Below are positions 18,812 through 28,690 of a stretch of 64,000 bases of DNA, piece after piece. The position numbers and the translations under genes are program-made. The notes beneath the pieces are model-generated. The model worked only from the letters and a program-made list of their open reading frames with translations, was not told the origin of the DNA and ran no database searches. Position 1 is the first letter of the stretch; each line of letters begins with the position of its first letter. Source of the DNA: Ichthyobacterium seriolicida (GTDB taxonomy: Bacteria > Bacteroidota > Bacteroidia > Flavobacteriales > Ichthyobacteriaceae); the NCBI RefSeq assembly GCF_002369955.1, contig NZ_AP014564.1, positions 1,857,408-1,921,407 on the forward strand, written 5' to 3'.

Positions 18812-18910
18812 GCGACAAGCAACCTACATCACACTGCTACAACCACTCAACCCTTGCTACATTCCTGTCCTGGGGGATTAAATAGGAGCTAGTTGCGTAG
18901 AACTCGCCGC
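18812..18910 (-). ncRNA. ffs: Signal recognition particle RNA (4.5S-type)
   Basis: On the minus strand the 99-base segment holds the conserved SRP apical/asymmetric-loop sequence, readable as CCCCCAGGACAGGAA followed by TGTAGCAAGGG. Terminal complementarity pairs GCGGCGAG at the 5' end with CTTGTCGC at the 3' end, and the next stem is GCAAC/GTTGC. A T-run follows immediately (18801-18811), giving a natural terminator. It lies in the 168-bp gap between the 64-aa gene and glnA. Exact ends are inferred from the pairing. Confidence 0.85.
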
Positions 18911-18949
18911 TTTATTATATCACTTAAGTACTTATTCTTGTTCTTAACC

Positions 18950-19957
18950 TTAAATTTTTACAGATTTAACCGTTTTAACAATTCTCCCAGCTACAGAGTA
19001 AGGATCAGCATTAGATGCTGGCCTTCTATCCTCTAACCATCCTTTCCAGCCTTGAGTTACAGTTATCAATGGGATTCTTATGGAAGCCCCTCTATCGGAG
19101 ATACCATAACTAAAATCATGTATAGATGCCGTTTCGTGTAATCCAGTCAATCTTTGATCGTTATACGCTCCATAACTATCTATATGTTCCTTTGTAACAG
19201 ATCTAAAAGACTCACATATTTTCATATAAATATCTTCAGATCCACACGTTCTCAAAGTGTGATTAGAAAAATTAGCATGCATCCCAGATCCGTTCCAGTC
19301 ACCTTTTATTGGTTTGGGATGATAATCTATATACAAGCCTTTTTTCTCTGTTAACCTCTCTAGCAAAAACCTAGCCACCCACATCTCATCTCCTGCTTTT
19401 TTAGCTCCCTTTGCAAACAATTGAAACTCCCATTGACCTATGGCCACCTCTTGGTTAATCCCTTGTATATTTATCCCAGATTCTATACATAAATTAGAGT
19501 GTTCCTCTACTATACTCCTCCCGTAAGATCTGTTACCTCCAATAGAACAATAATACATCCCCTGAGGCTCTGGCGAACCATTGAAAGGGAATCCTATAGG
19601 TAATTTTGTATTGCAATCCATAATGAAATACTCCTGTTCAAATCCAAACCAGAAATCATTATCGTCATCGTCAATTTTATGTCTAGAATTAGACTTATGA
19701 GGAGTCCCATCGGCATTTAGAACTTCTGTCATAATTAGATAACCATTTTCCCTAGAGGGATCAGGATAAATAGCCACAGGCTTCAATAAACAATCTGAAG
19801 AACCACCATCAGCCTGCCTTGTAGAGCTACCGTCAAAAGACCATAACTTACAATCCTCTAGCTTACCACTAAAATTATCTTCTATTTTCGTCTTACTCCT
19901 TAGGTTAGACACTGGGGAATACCCATCTAACCATATGTATTCTAATTTTGCTTTCAA
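18950..19957 (-). CDS. glnA: Glutamine synthetase, type II-like
   Basis: Catalyses ATP-dependent formation of glutamine from glutamate and ammonium. The 335-aa length and the motifs WSFDGSST, FGFEQEYF, WEFQLFAKG, NGSGMHANFS and RGASIRIP mark the short eukaryote-like GSII class common in flavobacteria. It is not the ~470-aa GSI, so no adenylylation-site tyrosine is expected. It is flanked by ffs and fumC on the same strand, with its own -7 box upstream. Confidence 0.95.
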   Translation of the reverse strand: MKAKLEYIWLDGYSPVSNLRSKTKIEDNFSGKLEDCKLWSFDGSSTRQADGGSSDCLLKPVAIYPDPSRENGYLIMTEVLNADGTPHKSNSRHKIDDDDNDFWFGFEQEYFIMDCNTKLPIGFPFNGSPEPQGMYYCSIGGNRSYGRSIVEEHSNLCIESGINIQGINQEVAIGQWEFQLFAKGAKKAGDEMWVARFLLERLTEKKGLYIDYHPKPIKGDWNGSGMHANFSNHTLRTCGSEDIYMKICESFRSVTKEHIDSYGAYNDQRLTGLHETASIHDFSYGISDRGASIRIPLITVTQGWKGWLEDRRPASNADPYSVAGRIVKTVKSVKI

Positions 19958-20019
19958 TTTTTTTCTAATTACCTAGGGTAGGGATCTTTGCTCATGTCCC
20001 AAGTTTAAAAATTAGACGA

Positions 20020-20027
20020 CAAAGTTA
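20020..20027 (-). promoter_or_regulatory. Probable -7 box of glnA
   Basis: The minus strand reads TAACTTTG, matching TAnnTTTG, about 63 bp upstream of the glnA ATG. A TTTG lies further upstream at a longer than ideal spacing (28 bases). Confidence 0.4.
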
Positions 20028-20092
20028 GAGATTTTTTTAAATATAAATCCACATACAAATGGTTTAATTTACACATTTAATGATCAGATTAA

Positions 20093-21490
20093 TCATAAAT
20101 TACCTATCATTTCTTCTGGTCTAACCCATTTGTCAAATTCCAATTCAGTTAGATACCCCAATCTCACAGCCTCCTGTTTGAGAGAAGTACCATTCTTGTG
20201 AGCTGCTTTAGCTATTTCTGCAGATTTTTCGTAACCTATTTTTGTATTCAAAGCAGTTACTAACATAAGTGAATTGTCTAAATGACGTTTTATATTAACG
20301 TAGTTGGGCTGTATGCCATACACACATTTTTCTGTAAAAGATACACAAGCATCTCCTATCAATCTAGAAGACTGCAATAGATTGGCTATTATAACAGGCT
20401 TAAAAACATTCAATTGATAATGACCGTTAGAACCAGCTATAGAAATTGTGACATCATTTCCCATCACTTGAGATGCCACCATAGTAATAGCCTCACATTG
20501 TGTAGGATTTACTTTTCCAGGCATGATAGATGAACCAGGTTCATTAGAAGGAATAATTATTTCTCCTATCCCCGAACGAGGGCCTGATGACAGCAACCTA
20601 ATATCATTAGCTATTTTCATTAAAGATACAGCTATTTGTTTTAAAGCGCCGTGAGACTCTACAATTGCATCATTAGAAGCCAATGCTTCAAATTTATTTT
20701 CTGCTGTTTTGAATGGCAACTCAGTAAATTTGGAAATATACTCAGCGACTTTTACACTGTAATTTGGAGGAGTGTTTATGCCCGTACCTACAGCCGTCCC
20801 TCCTAGAGCTATCTCCGAAAGGTGATTTAAAGTATTTCTCAACGCTTTTAAACCGTGATCTAATTGAGATACATATCCAGAAAACTCTTGACCTAAAGTG
20901 AGAGGTGTAGCATCCATAAGGTGAGTCCTACCTATCTTGACTACACGTTTAAATTCTTCTGATTTTTCTCTTAAAACATCTCTTAATTTCTCCACCCCCG
21001 GCACAGTTATCTCTATTATAGATTTATACGCTGCAATGTGCATAGCAGTTGGAAATGTGTCATTAGATGACTGAGATTTATTAGCATCGTCATTTGGATG
21101 AACGAATCTAGTTTTATCTCCTAAGCTGTTTCCTAATAACACTTCTGCCCTATTGGAGATGACCTCATTTACATTCATATTAGACTGTGTCCCAGATCCC
21201 GTTTGCCATATTACCAATGGAAATTCTTCTTCGTGTTTTCCCTCCAAAATTTCATCACATACAGCAGATATAACATCCCTTTTTTCTTTTGTCAAAATAC
21301 CTAATTCACAATTTGTATAAGCCGCAGCCTTTTTTAAATATGCAAATCCCTCTATAACTTCTTTTGGCATAGATCCTGGATTACCAATTTTGAAGTTGTC
21401 TATAGACCTCTGTGTCTGTGCTCCCCAATATTTTTCTGCAGGCACTTTTACTTCACCCAAAGTATCTATTTCTATACGATATTCTTCCAT
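20093..21490 (-). CDS. fumC: Fumarate hydratase class II
   Basis: Fumarase interconverts fumarate and malate in the TCA cycle. The 465-aa protein has the class II length. It shows the superfamily signature [15 protein letters not shown] near residues 315-330. It also has the substrate-site pieces [17 protein letters not shown] and [13 protein letters not shown], and [16 protein letters not shown] with the catalytic His. It is the thermostable iron-independent class. Neighbours glnA and the ABC exporter are on the same strand but separated by untranslated DNA. Confidence 0.96.
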   Translation of the reverse strand: MEEYRIEIDTLGEVKVPAEKYWGAQTQRSIDNFKIGNPGSMPKEVIEGFAYLKKAAAYTNCELGILTKEKRDVISAVCDEILEGKHEEEFPLVIWQTGSGTQSNMNVNEVISNRAEVLLGNSLGDKTRFVHPNDDANKSQSSNDTFPTAMHIAAYKSIIEITVPGVEKLRDVLREKSEEFKRVVKIGRTHLMDATPLTLGQEFSGYVSQLDHGLKALRNTLNHLSEIALGGTAVGTGINTPPNYSVKVAEYISKFTELPFKTAENKFEALASNDAIVESHGALKQIAVSLMKIANDIRLLSSGPRSGIGEIIIPSNEPGSSIMPGKVNPTQCEAITMVASQVMGNDVTISIAGSNGHYQLNVFKPVIIANLLQSSRLIGDACVSFTEKCVYGIQPNYVNIKRHLDNSLMLVTALNTKIGYEKSAEIAKAAHKNGTSLKQEAVRLGYLTELEFDKWVRPEEMIGNL

Positions 21491-21579
21491 TGTTTATTAG
21501 TATTTTCAAGATTAAGATTATGACACGAGGTCACAGTCGCGAAATAAGTAAAAAAATATACTCTTCTACAAGGTTTATT

Positions 21580-23301
21580 TCATAAAAACTTACGGTATAA
21601 ATCATTTTCTAATAACTCTGTATGAGTTCCTCGTGCTAACACTTCTCCATTGGCTAAAACCAATATCTGATCCGCCTTTTTTATTGAAGAAACTCTATTG
21701 GTAATCATTATAGATGTCCTGCTTTTGAAAAAGAAACTCAGATAAGACAATATATCTTCTTCAGTTTTAGTATCTATGGCAGAGAAACAATCATCTAATA
21801 TTAATATTTTGGGATTTTTAATTATAGCCCTCGCTATGGATATTCTCTGTTTCTGTCCACCAGAGAGAGTTATTCCCCTCTCACCTATCATAGTATTGTA
21901 TTTATCTGGGAAACTCATTACATCATTGTGTAATGACACTTTTTTTGATATATCCTCTATCTCTTCTTGGCTCACATCCTTATTGCCAAATCTTATATTC
22001 TCACTTATGGTATCCGAAAATAAAAATGATTCCTGGGGCACATAACCTATACTCTGTCTTAAATCATCTAAATTTATTTTTGAGATATCTGTATCATCTA
22101 TGTATACCCTTCCACTTGTAGTTTCATATAATCTAGTTATAAGCTCCACTATAGTAGATCTTCCACTTCCTGTTTTGCCTATTACACCTAACATTTCTCC
22201 TCCTTTAATATTAAAGGAAATATCTTTTAATGCATGGATACCTGTATTTTCATATACCAAATTGACTTTGTCGAATGTTATATTTCCCGATATTTTAGTT
22301 CTCTCTTTGGTGTTATTTACAATCTCAGGCTTTTGAAACAAAAATTCATTAATACGATCTTGAGAAGCTTCCGCCTTTTGAATAATAGAAGCAACCCATC
22401 CCACACTAGCAATCGGCCATGTCAATATATTTATATATATGATAAATTCAGCTATAACACCAGTTGTAATATATCCTTGCATAACCCTCTGTCCGCCCAC
22501 GTACACAACTAACAAATTACTAATACCTACAAGTAATACCATAGATGGAAAGAATAAAGCTTGAATTTTTACCAAACTTAGATTTTTAACCTTACCCTCT
22601 TTGGTTATTTTTTGGAATTGCCTTTGAGTATTTTCCTCTACAGCATATGATTTTATCTCTCTTATACCAGAAAAGATCTCTTGTGAAAAAGTGAAAACAC
22701 TCGATAACTGCTTCTGTATATCTTCGCTCTTGGAGTTAATCTTATCACTGACCTTGTATATTATGAAAGATAAAAAAGGAAGGGGAATAATCGACCACAA
22801 AGTTAAAATCACATCTATTCTAAACATATTAGAAATGGTGATCAAAATAAGTGTCAGTAAGTTTATACTATACATACACGCTGGACCTAAATACATCCTG
22901 ACATGAGACAAATCTTCTGTGATCCTATTCATCAAATCTCCCGTTCTATTCTGTTTATAAAAATTCAGCGATAACTTTTGATAATGAGAATAAATATCAT
23001 TCTTAATATCATATTCTATCATCCTGGACATTACTATTATAGTCTGCCTCATCATAAACAAAAAAAAACTACGCAAAAACGTAGCTGCTATAACCATCAA
23101 TCCCAGATAGATAAGAGAATCTATAATCTCTGACTTAGATAAATTTCCACTTATTACATCTGATATATCATCGAATAACCTACCTACTAAATTTGGCATT
23201 ACCAAGGCGAAAATATTTCCCCCTACCACAAAAAAAACACCTAATAAAAAACGGTATTTATATCTGAAATAATATTTGTTTAAGGAATATAGTGAACTCA
23301 T
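21580..23301 (-). CDS. ABC exporter (fused permease-ATPase) with altered Walker A
   Basis: The 573-aa half-transporter has an N-terminal six-helix exporter domain (about 1-300) and a C-terminal nucleotide-binding domain (about 335-573). This is the MsbA/MdlB arrangement, likely moving lipid or a hydrophobic substrate as a homodimer. The signature LSGGQKQRISIARA and Walker B ILILDDCFSAID are present, with Asp in place of the catalytic Glu. Walker A reads GKTGSGRST, so the nucleotide-gripping lysine is arginine (AGA codon). That suggests weak or altered ATPase activity. The substrate is unknown. The acyltransferase gene upstream hints at lipid A biology. Confidence 0.9.
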   Translation of the reverse strand: MSSLYSLNKYYFRYKYRFLLGVFFVVGGNIFALVMPNLVGRLFDDISDVISGNLSKSEIIDSLIYLGLMVIAATFLRSFFLFMMRQTIIVMSRMIEYDIKNDIYSHYQKLSLNFYKQNRTGDLMNRITEDLSHVRMYLGPACMYSINLLTLILITISNMFRIDVILTLWSIIPLPFLSFIIYKVSDKINSKSEDIQKQLSSVFTFSQEIFSGIREIKSYAVEENTQRQFQKITKEGKVKNLSLVKIQALFFPSMVLLVGISNLLVVYVGGQRVMQGYITTGVIAEFIIYINILTWPIASVGWVASIIQKAEASQDRINEFLFQKPEIVNNTKERTKISGNITFDKVNLVYENTGIHALKDISFNIKGGEMLGVIGKTGSGRSTIVELITRLYETTSGRVYIDDTDISKINLDDLRQSIGYVPQESFLFSDTISENIRFGNKDVSQEEIEDISKKVSLHNDVMSFPDKYNTMIGERGITLSGGQKQRISIARAIIKNPKILILDDCFSAIDTKTEEDILSYLSFFFKSRTSIMITNRVSSIKKADQILVLANGEVLARGTHTELLENDLYRKFL

Positions 23302-23324
23302 AAAATGACAAACAGAATTTTTAA

Positions 23325-24182
23325 TTAAAAAGCATCTCTACTGTGTTTCCATCTTCTATGAGACCATAGCCAATACTCAGGTTTTTTTCTTATAGAATTC
23401 TCAAGAGTTTTAAAGACCTCTTTTGTTATCTCTAATTTCTCTGTATCTCTAGGATTTTCGAATAATAATCTGAATGTAGTATTGTAATATCCCCTTTTGA
23501 TTTTTTGAACGTCCATATATACAACTACAAAATCAAACATTTTAGAGATCCTCTCCACCCCAGTAAAAACTGGAGTATCTTGATTTAAAAAATTAATATA
23601 ACCGCTAATATTATCAATATGTGGACTTTGATCAGCTACGAAATAGTATATGGATTTTTTGTTTCTATCTCTTAACATCATCTTTTGAATCTCATCCATA
23701 GTGAATACTTCCAATCCAAATGCCGTTCTGCTAGACACGACTAATTTATCTATAGATCTATTTCTAATAGGATTATAAACAGCTTTAATTTGAGTCTCTT
23801 TATTTTTTAGTACCAAAGGTAATTCAGAAATCCATTCCCAGTTTGCATAATGTCCTGTTACCATGATAATACTTCTACCCTTATCTATAAACTCATCTAA
23901 TAATTCAATATTATCTTGGCGCATTCTACTGATAAAAACTTCCTTTTTAATCGATATAGGTTTGAAAATTTCTATTGTCATATCTGATAGATGCTTATAA
24001 AATTTCTTGGAAATTTCCTTTATCTCTTTATTTGTCTTTTTGGGAAAAGATTTTTTTAGGTTTTCAAAAACTACCTTTTTTCTATACTTGACTATCCTAT
24101 ACATTACGAAATATAATATATCAGATATAAAATACAGAAAAGGAAAAGGTAATTTTGATAGAGTTCTTATAAAGAAAAACAT
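23325..24182 (-). CDS. Lipid A biosynthesis acyltransferase-like protein (LpxL/HtrB family)
   Basis: LpxL-type enzymes add secondary acyl chains to lipid A at the inner-membrane surface. The 285-aa protein has a hydrophobic N-terminal segment. It contains the catalytic H-x4-E motif in TGHYANWEW (about residues 107-115) and the family pieces KAVYNPIRN and FVADQSP. It lies 23 bp upstream of the ABC exporter on the same strand, which fits acylation followed by lipid export. The IS1182-type element begins about 60 bp upstream of its start. Confidence 0.87.
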   Translation of the reverse strand: MFFFIRTLSKLPFPFLYFISDILYFVMYRIVKYRKKVVFENLKKSFPKKTNKEIKEISKKFYKHLSDMTIEIFKPISIKKEVFISRMRQDNIELLDEFIDKGRSIIMVTGHYANWEWISELPLVLKNKETQIKAVYNPIRNRSIDKLVVSSRTAFGLEVFTMDEIQKMMLRDRNKKSIYYFVADQSPHIDNISGYINFLNQDTPVFTGVERISKMFDFVVVYMDVQKIKRGYYNTTFRLLFENPRDTEKLEITKEVFKTLENSIRKKPEYWLWSHRRWKHSRDAF

Positions 24183-24332
24183 GTGTCTTGTAATAGACTA
24201 CAAAATTACTACAAGATAAACAACGACATACAGAAATACAAAAAAGAAGCCGTCTCATTAATGAAATGAGGCTTTTTTAATTTTTGGTATTTAGCATTCC
24301 ATTTTACTTTCCTTTTAAAAGGAAGGTTCTTT

Positions 24333-25874
24333 TTATGAGACCTTTTTTCGAAGATTGTGTGCCAAAGCATGTAATCCAAATTCTAATTCTGCTTTTTTAA
24401 TCCCTTTATGTGTAAATCTCTTGAAGTTTCGGTTTGATTTGATATGTCCGAAGACAGGTTCTACATCTGATGTTCTTTTTTACGTCTATTTTGACCTTCA
24501 TTACTCTTGAGCCTATTACGCATTATATTCTTGTGCCTTTCAAGATGATGATTACGTTCTATCTTTCTATTGTACTTTGATTTATGGCAAAGCCCTCGTA
24601 GTGAACAACCTTGACAATTTTGTGCTTGATATACGCTGGAAGTCTGATTGTAACCTGATTTTGTAGTATTCTTTCATTCATAGATTTTATCCATTCTTTG
24701 GCCCATAGGACAACACATAGTTATCTTCTTGTTCATTATAATGAAGATTATCTCTATGAAAGTCAACATTAGAGTTTTTCTTTCGATTAGATTTATAAGT
24801 CCGTTGCTCTTTATCAAAAGTGTTATACTTAACATATCCACTTATTTCAACATCTTCTAGGTATTGGTAATTTTCTTCACTCCCATAACCAGCATCTGCA
24901 CTAAGGTATTTGGGAAGTGATTGATATAGTTTCTCGTAAGACTGTAAATGAGGTTTTAGTGTATGGATGTCATTTGTATTCTGATGTAGACTGTAGTGTA
25001 TGATAAACTGTGATTCTGTACTGATTTGAACATTATACCCTGGCTTTAATTGACCATTGAGCATATGATCTTCTTTCATGCGCATAAAGGTAGCGTCAGG
25101 ATCCGTTTTACTATAGCTGTTACGACCTGATAGTATTTGTTCTTGTTGCTGATACTTTTCAAGGTTGATTGGGAAATTCTTTTCCATATAGCGTGCCTTG
25201 GCTTTGGCTTTACTGCTTGCTTTGGTATTACCTTTGAGTATCTTATTGATTTTAGTAGCAGTCTTTTCTACTTTCTCTTTATCAATCTTGCTAAAGTCTT
25301 GAGCGGTAGGATCTAGATCTTCTTCATCTGCGATACTCTAAGCATACTGCCACATATTTTCCAGTTGCTCGGACATTTTCTCTTTACGAGTCTTAATCGC
25401 ATTACCCCAAACAAAAGTATAACGTCCAGCCATGGATTCAATTTTAGTCCCATCTGTAAAGACTTCCTTGAGGGTTAACAAACCTTCATCTGCCAATAAC
25501 AAGACCACTTGTTTGAAAATATCTTTAAAAATGGTCTTGAGTTTTTTACTACGGAATCGAGCAATGGTATTGTGATCTACTACCTGTTGAGCTGAAAGCC
25601 ACATATAAATGATGTTTTCACGCATTGCCTTGTCAATTTTTCTTGAAGAATAGGTATTATCCATGTAGGCATATACCATTACTTTGAGCATCATCTTAGG
25701 ATGGTAGCTTGGTTTGCCTTCTTTACTGTACTCAGAAATCAATAAATTGAGGTTTAGTTGTTCAATCACACCATTGACAACTCGCACAGGATGATCTGCA
25801 GGAATCAATTCTTCGATACTAGGTGGAAAAAGCCAATTTTGTCCTTGGTTATAGTCCCTGAAATTTGTATTCAT
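24333..25874 (-). pseudogene. IS1182-family transposase, broken
   Basis: The reading frame spans about 513 codons. The N-terminal part (25338-25874, beginning MNTNFRDYNQGQNW and containing FTDGTKIESMAGRYTFVWG) ends at an in-frame TAG. The second part resumes in the same frame and runs to 24687. There an extra T in the expected CPMGQRM region and another stop break it. The C-terminus (ending VEPVFGHIKSNRNFKRF and HALAHNLRKKVS) is recovered at 24333-24480. The element cannot make an intact transposase. Confidence 0.85.
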
Positions 25875-25914
25875 ACTATTTGATTATCAATCAGTTAGCA
25901 AGATACAAATTAAC

Positions 25915-26125
25915 CTAGATTATTCATGGTTATATTTCAATATTTGATATGAGGTATTAATTTTAAAGGGTTTTAACCAAATCTAGACCACTTTAGATGG
26001 TCCCCAAAAATGGGGAACAAAAATACATTGTTTATAAACTTGAGTTAGATGGATATTTCCTTAGAAATACTGAATAAAACAATACTTTTAACCTGAAAAA
26101 TTCATGTGACTATGAATAATCTGGG
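25915..26125. mobile_element. Nested miniature inverted-repeat element flanked by TTAA
   Basis: The left end reads CCTAGATTATTCATGG. The right end on the opposite strand reads CCCAGATTATTCATAG. Both are flanked by TTAA (25911-25914 and 26126-26129). It lies in the untranslated leader of the IS1182 element. Its right end, including the TTAA, matches the right end of the IS1380-family element at about 46.04-46.06 kb over about 20 bases. It has no coding capacity. Confidence 0.7.
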
Positions 26126-26259
26126 TTAACGGGTAAAAACTACACTTTTAAACAAAAAAACTACCTCGGTTTTGAGACGGCTTCTTTCACATTCAAATTA
26201 ATCTGAGAAAAATCTTTTCCCAAGATGAGGAAAAATACTATAATCTATGTTAAAAATGT

Positions 26260-26655
26260 CTATTCCTTAACTGAAGGATCTTTATCACTCTTCTCCGAAG
26301 AAGAATCAGCATCAACATCAGTATCAGTTTGTAATGAATCATCACTTAAAGGAGCTGCAATAGGATCTACATCTGGCAAATACAAATTTTCAATATGTTC
26401 TTCCACATCAGAAACTGGAATTTCATTTTGTATAACAAAATTAGATGATACAACTAACACGACTAACAGAGAGAACAAAATCCATGTACTTTTTTCTAAA
26501 AAATCATTAGCTTTTTGCACTCCTACCACATTAGTAGCGCTTGCTCCAAAAGTTGAAGATAAGCCTCCTCCACTTGGATTTTGAACTAGAACAACCAACA
26601 CCAATAACATACAAATGACTACTATCAGTATCACCAATAATGCATAAACTCCCAT
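26260..26655 (-). CDS. secG: Preprotein translocase subunit SecG
   Basis: SecG is the small SecYEG channel subunit that assists SecA-driven export. The 131-aa protein has two transmembrane helices (about 4-25 and 56-75) linked by the conserved loop LVVLVQNPSGGGLSSTFG. The C-terminal tail is long and acidic (Asp/Ser-rich, about 80-131), as often seen in Bacteroidota. The IS element ends 72 bp past its stop. A -7 box lies about 26 bp upstream of the start. Confidence 0.93.
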   Translation of the reverse strand: MGVYALLVILIVVICMLLVLVVLVQNPSGGGLSSTFGASATNVVGVQKANDFLEKSTWILFSLLVVLVVSSNFVIQNEIPVSDVEEHIENLYLPDVDPIAAPLSDDSLQTDTDVDADSSSEKSDKDPSVKE

Positions 26656-26680
26656 AGAAATCTTTTTAAATTTTGCAATG

Positions 26681-26688
26681 CAAATCTA
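26681..26688 (-). promoter_or_regulatory. Probable -7 box of secG
   Basis: The minus strand reads TAGATTTG, matching TAnnTTTG, about 26 bp upstream of the secG ATG. No well-spaced TTG is visible. Confidence 0.4.
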
Positions 26689-26883
26689 ATTAATTATTTA
26701 CAATATCCGCTAATTAAATGATAAGCCCCAATCATATCATCCTAAAAAAAAGTATTTCTAAACCTTAGTTCTGTTTATTATTATTTAGAAATAAAAATTA
26801 TCATGTAAAGTAATCACATAAAAAAAATGGAGCAAAAAGCCCCCTTTTCTATTGTAAATAATTGATTTTTTAAATACTACTAA

Positions 26884-27230
26884 CTAGACGCAGTAGCATT
26901 GATTGTTAACTTGTAGTATTTTTTTTGCTTGTTCCATCTTGTGCTACTACTGTGAATTTATAACTAATTGCGCTAGCGCCAGAAGTTCCTTTAAAGACTA
27001 TTGTAGCAGCACTAGACTTGGTTGCTGAATATGTAAACTGCGAGTTATAAGGAAGCCTTATAAATATACTATCTCCGACTATATCTCCAGATTTAGTCTC
27101 AAACTTATCTGGGTAACCTTAGAATCTACAACAATAACTTTTCCTTTGGCCCTAGGAGGAGTTTTAGTAATAAAGAGTTTTTCGTAGAACTCGGAGACAT
27201 TATTATCATCAGTTAGATTCTTACTCTTAT
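26884..27230 (-). pseudogene. Decayed C-terminal paralogue of the neighbouring surface lipoprotein
   Basis: Within an otherwise gene-less 700-bp stretch, the minus strand shows a recognisable coding fragment. It reads VSEFYEKLFITKTPPRA, then after one frameshift near 27118 DSIFIRLPYNSQFTYS and FTVVAQDGTSKK. After an A8 tract it continues YYKLTINATASS and a stop. These parts parallel the 392-aa lipoprotein at 27356-28534 (DVSDLFKSLFIIKTPERA, IYVKMPYNPAL, FKVVAQNGINKKFYKLIF). The signal peptide end is missing, and the fragment begins right at a strong hairpin. Confidence 0.75.
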
Positions 27231-27273
27231 CGAAAAAGCCCTAGAACTAAAGATTAGTTCTAGGGCTTTTTCG
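27231..27273. terminator. Strong bidirectional hairpin, 19-bp perfect stem
   Basis: Arms 27231-27249 and 27255-27273 are perfectly complementary around a 5-base loop. The stem core is AGCCCTAGAACTA, with A/T runs at both ends. It lies about 80 bp downstream of the stop of the 392-aa lipoprotein gene. A second short hairpin (ctactagac/gtctagtag, 27305-27327) precedes it. Confidence 0.75.
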
Positions 27274-27355
27274 GCTGTATCATTTGGTTTTCTACATGAG
27301 AAAACTACTAGACCAAATGTCTAGTAGCGATAAGATTTTAAATAAATATTTCATT

Positions 27356-28534
27356 TTAAAAACGAGGACGAGTATTCTTATTCTTAAATATCAATTTGTA
27401 GAACTTTTTGTTTATTCCATTTTGAGCTACTACTTTAAAAATTATACCGTTATCTACAAGAGGCATTGGATTATACATCTTAAATCCTGTATTAGGAATT
27501 ATTGGACAGATTTTTTGTTTATACTTAACATCGCAATCTGTTCCGTTAACACCTTCAACACTAAAAAACGCCCCATCAGGAAGCACAGCTCCATCAGCTA
27601 TAAACTCAAAATTCGGCATTGTAAACTTTGGGTTGTCACCATCATAATCATGAGCGAGAATCCCAATATCAAATGATTTCTCTGGGTTACTGATAGTAGT
27701 CGAAACAAAATGGTGACTCAAGGTCCCTCCCTCAAAATGCATTTCTATAGCGTTTGCTTCTGAATCTCCATTTTTACTAGTTAATGCAGTAGTAAGCACA
27801 GGTGTAACAGCTTTAGAAGTTTTACTTAAACCATTACACTTTCCATGATTTTTACCGTTTACTTCGGCATTTTCACACACATAACTATTATTAGCAGTAA
27901 TAGTTTCCTCTAGCTTTTTATATTGGTGATTTCTAGTAAAAGAAAGGTTGTTAATAGGAGAGTCTACAGTTGTATCAGTAGGAAAAAGATCACATTTATC
28001 TGATGCTGATTTAGCCGCATCTTTATCGTACTTAAAATGAATAGAATACTCCTTTTCAATATCCTTATCTCCTATTTTCTTAGGAAGTTTTTTAACTACA
28101 CCTGTAATCATTTTTTGATGAGTAAACTCATTTGCTCCTATACTGATAGGTATATCGAAAGTAGCAGGACTAGTGCCTGGAGCACTTGAAGAAGTAATTG
28201 TAGCAGTAAGGATGCCAGCTTCATCTAATTTTAACGCTGGGTTATATGGCATTTTTACATAAATATTATCTCCTTCAATAGTAATTTTTGAGTTAAGCGC
28301 TTTTTGCTCTTCAGTATATGCTGATATTGCTCTCTCAGGAGTCTTTATAATAAATAAGCTCTTAAACAAGTCACTAACGTCTTGTTTGTCTTCAACAGTA
28401 ACCTTGTTCTTCTCCGCTAAGAAATCTATACTTTTAACCTCCGTTATTTGATTTTTATCAATCTCTTTTCCACAAGAGAAAACAATAACACCTGATGTTA
28501 GCATTGCTAACAAATTTCTAAACATTTTTTTCAT
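27356..28534 (-). CDS. Surface lipoprotein with tandem beta-sandwich-like domains
   Basis: The 392-aa protein begins with a lipoprotein signal (lipobox SGVIVFSC). It then shows a region with repeated Ig-like or DUF5018-like features: IYVKMPYNPALKLDE, PISIGANEF and a C-terminal FKVVAQNGINKKFYKLIFKN. Related building blocks occur in the 640-aa and 748-aa lipoproteins and in the decayed fragment just downstream, so it belongs to an expanded family. A 221-bp inverted-repeat element lies upstream. The function is not known. Surface exposure in a T9SS-bearing bacterium is an inference. Confidence 0.7.
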   Translation of the reverse strand: MKKMFRNLLAMLTSGVIVFSCGKEIDKNQITEVKSIDFLAEKNKVTVEDKQDVSDLFKSLFIIKTPERAISAYTEEQKALNSKITIEGDNIYVKMPYNPALKLDEAGILTATITSSSAPGTSPATFDIPISIGANEFTHQKMITGVVKKLPKKIGDKDIEKEYSIHFKYDKDAAKSASDKCDLFPTDTTVDSPINNLSFTRNHQYKKLEETITANNSYVCENAEVNGKNHGKCNGLSKTSKAVTPVLTTALTSKNGDSEANAIEMHFEGGTLSHHFVSTTISNPEKSFDIGILAHDYDGDNPKFTMPNFEFIADGAVLPDGAFFSVEGVNGTDCDVKYKQKICPIIPNTGFKMYNPMPLVDNGIIFKVVAQNGINKKFYKLIFKNKNTRPRF

Positions 28535-28690
28535 TTTTTTTTAGATTTAAAATTTAATAAATAACAAACCGCTCATTTACTACATGAGTAGTTTACTAAA
28601 TTAATGTTATTTTTTTAATTTTTTAAAACTTTTCTTTGATGTTTAAAATATTTGCCGACAGAACGCACATCGCAGAAAAGGAAGAACTTA

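Larger units (their letters stand above)
24243..26187 (-). mobile_element. IS1182-family insertion sequence, inactivated
   Basis: The element is bounded by perfect 15-bp terminal inverted repeats, aaagaagccgtctca at 24243-24257 and its complement at 26173-26187. Inside is a decayed IS1182-type transposase. A 211-bp inverted-repeat element is nested upstream of that reading frame. I could not see an unambiguous target duplication. It separates the acyltransferase gene from secG. Confidence 0.85.
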
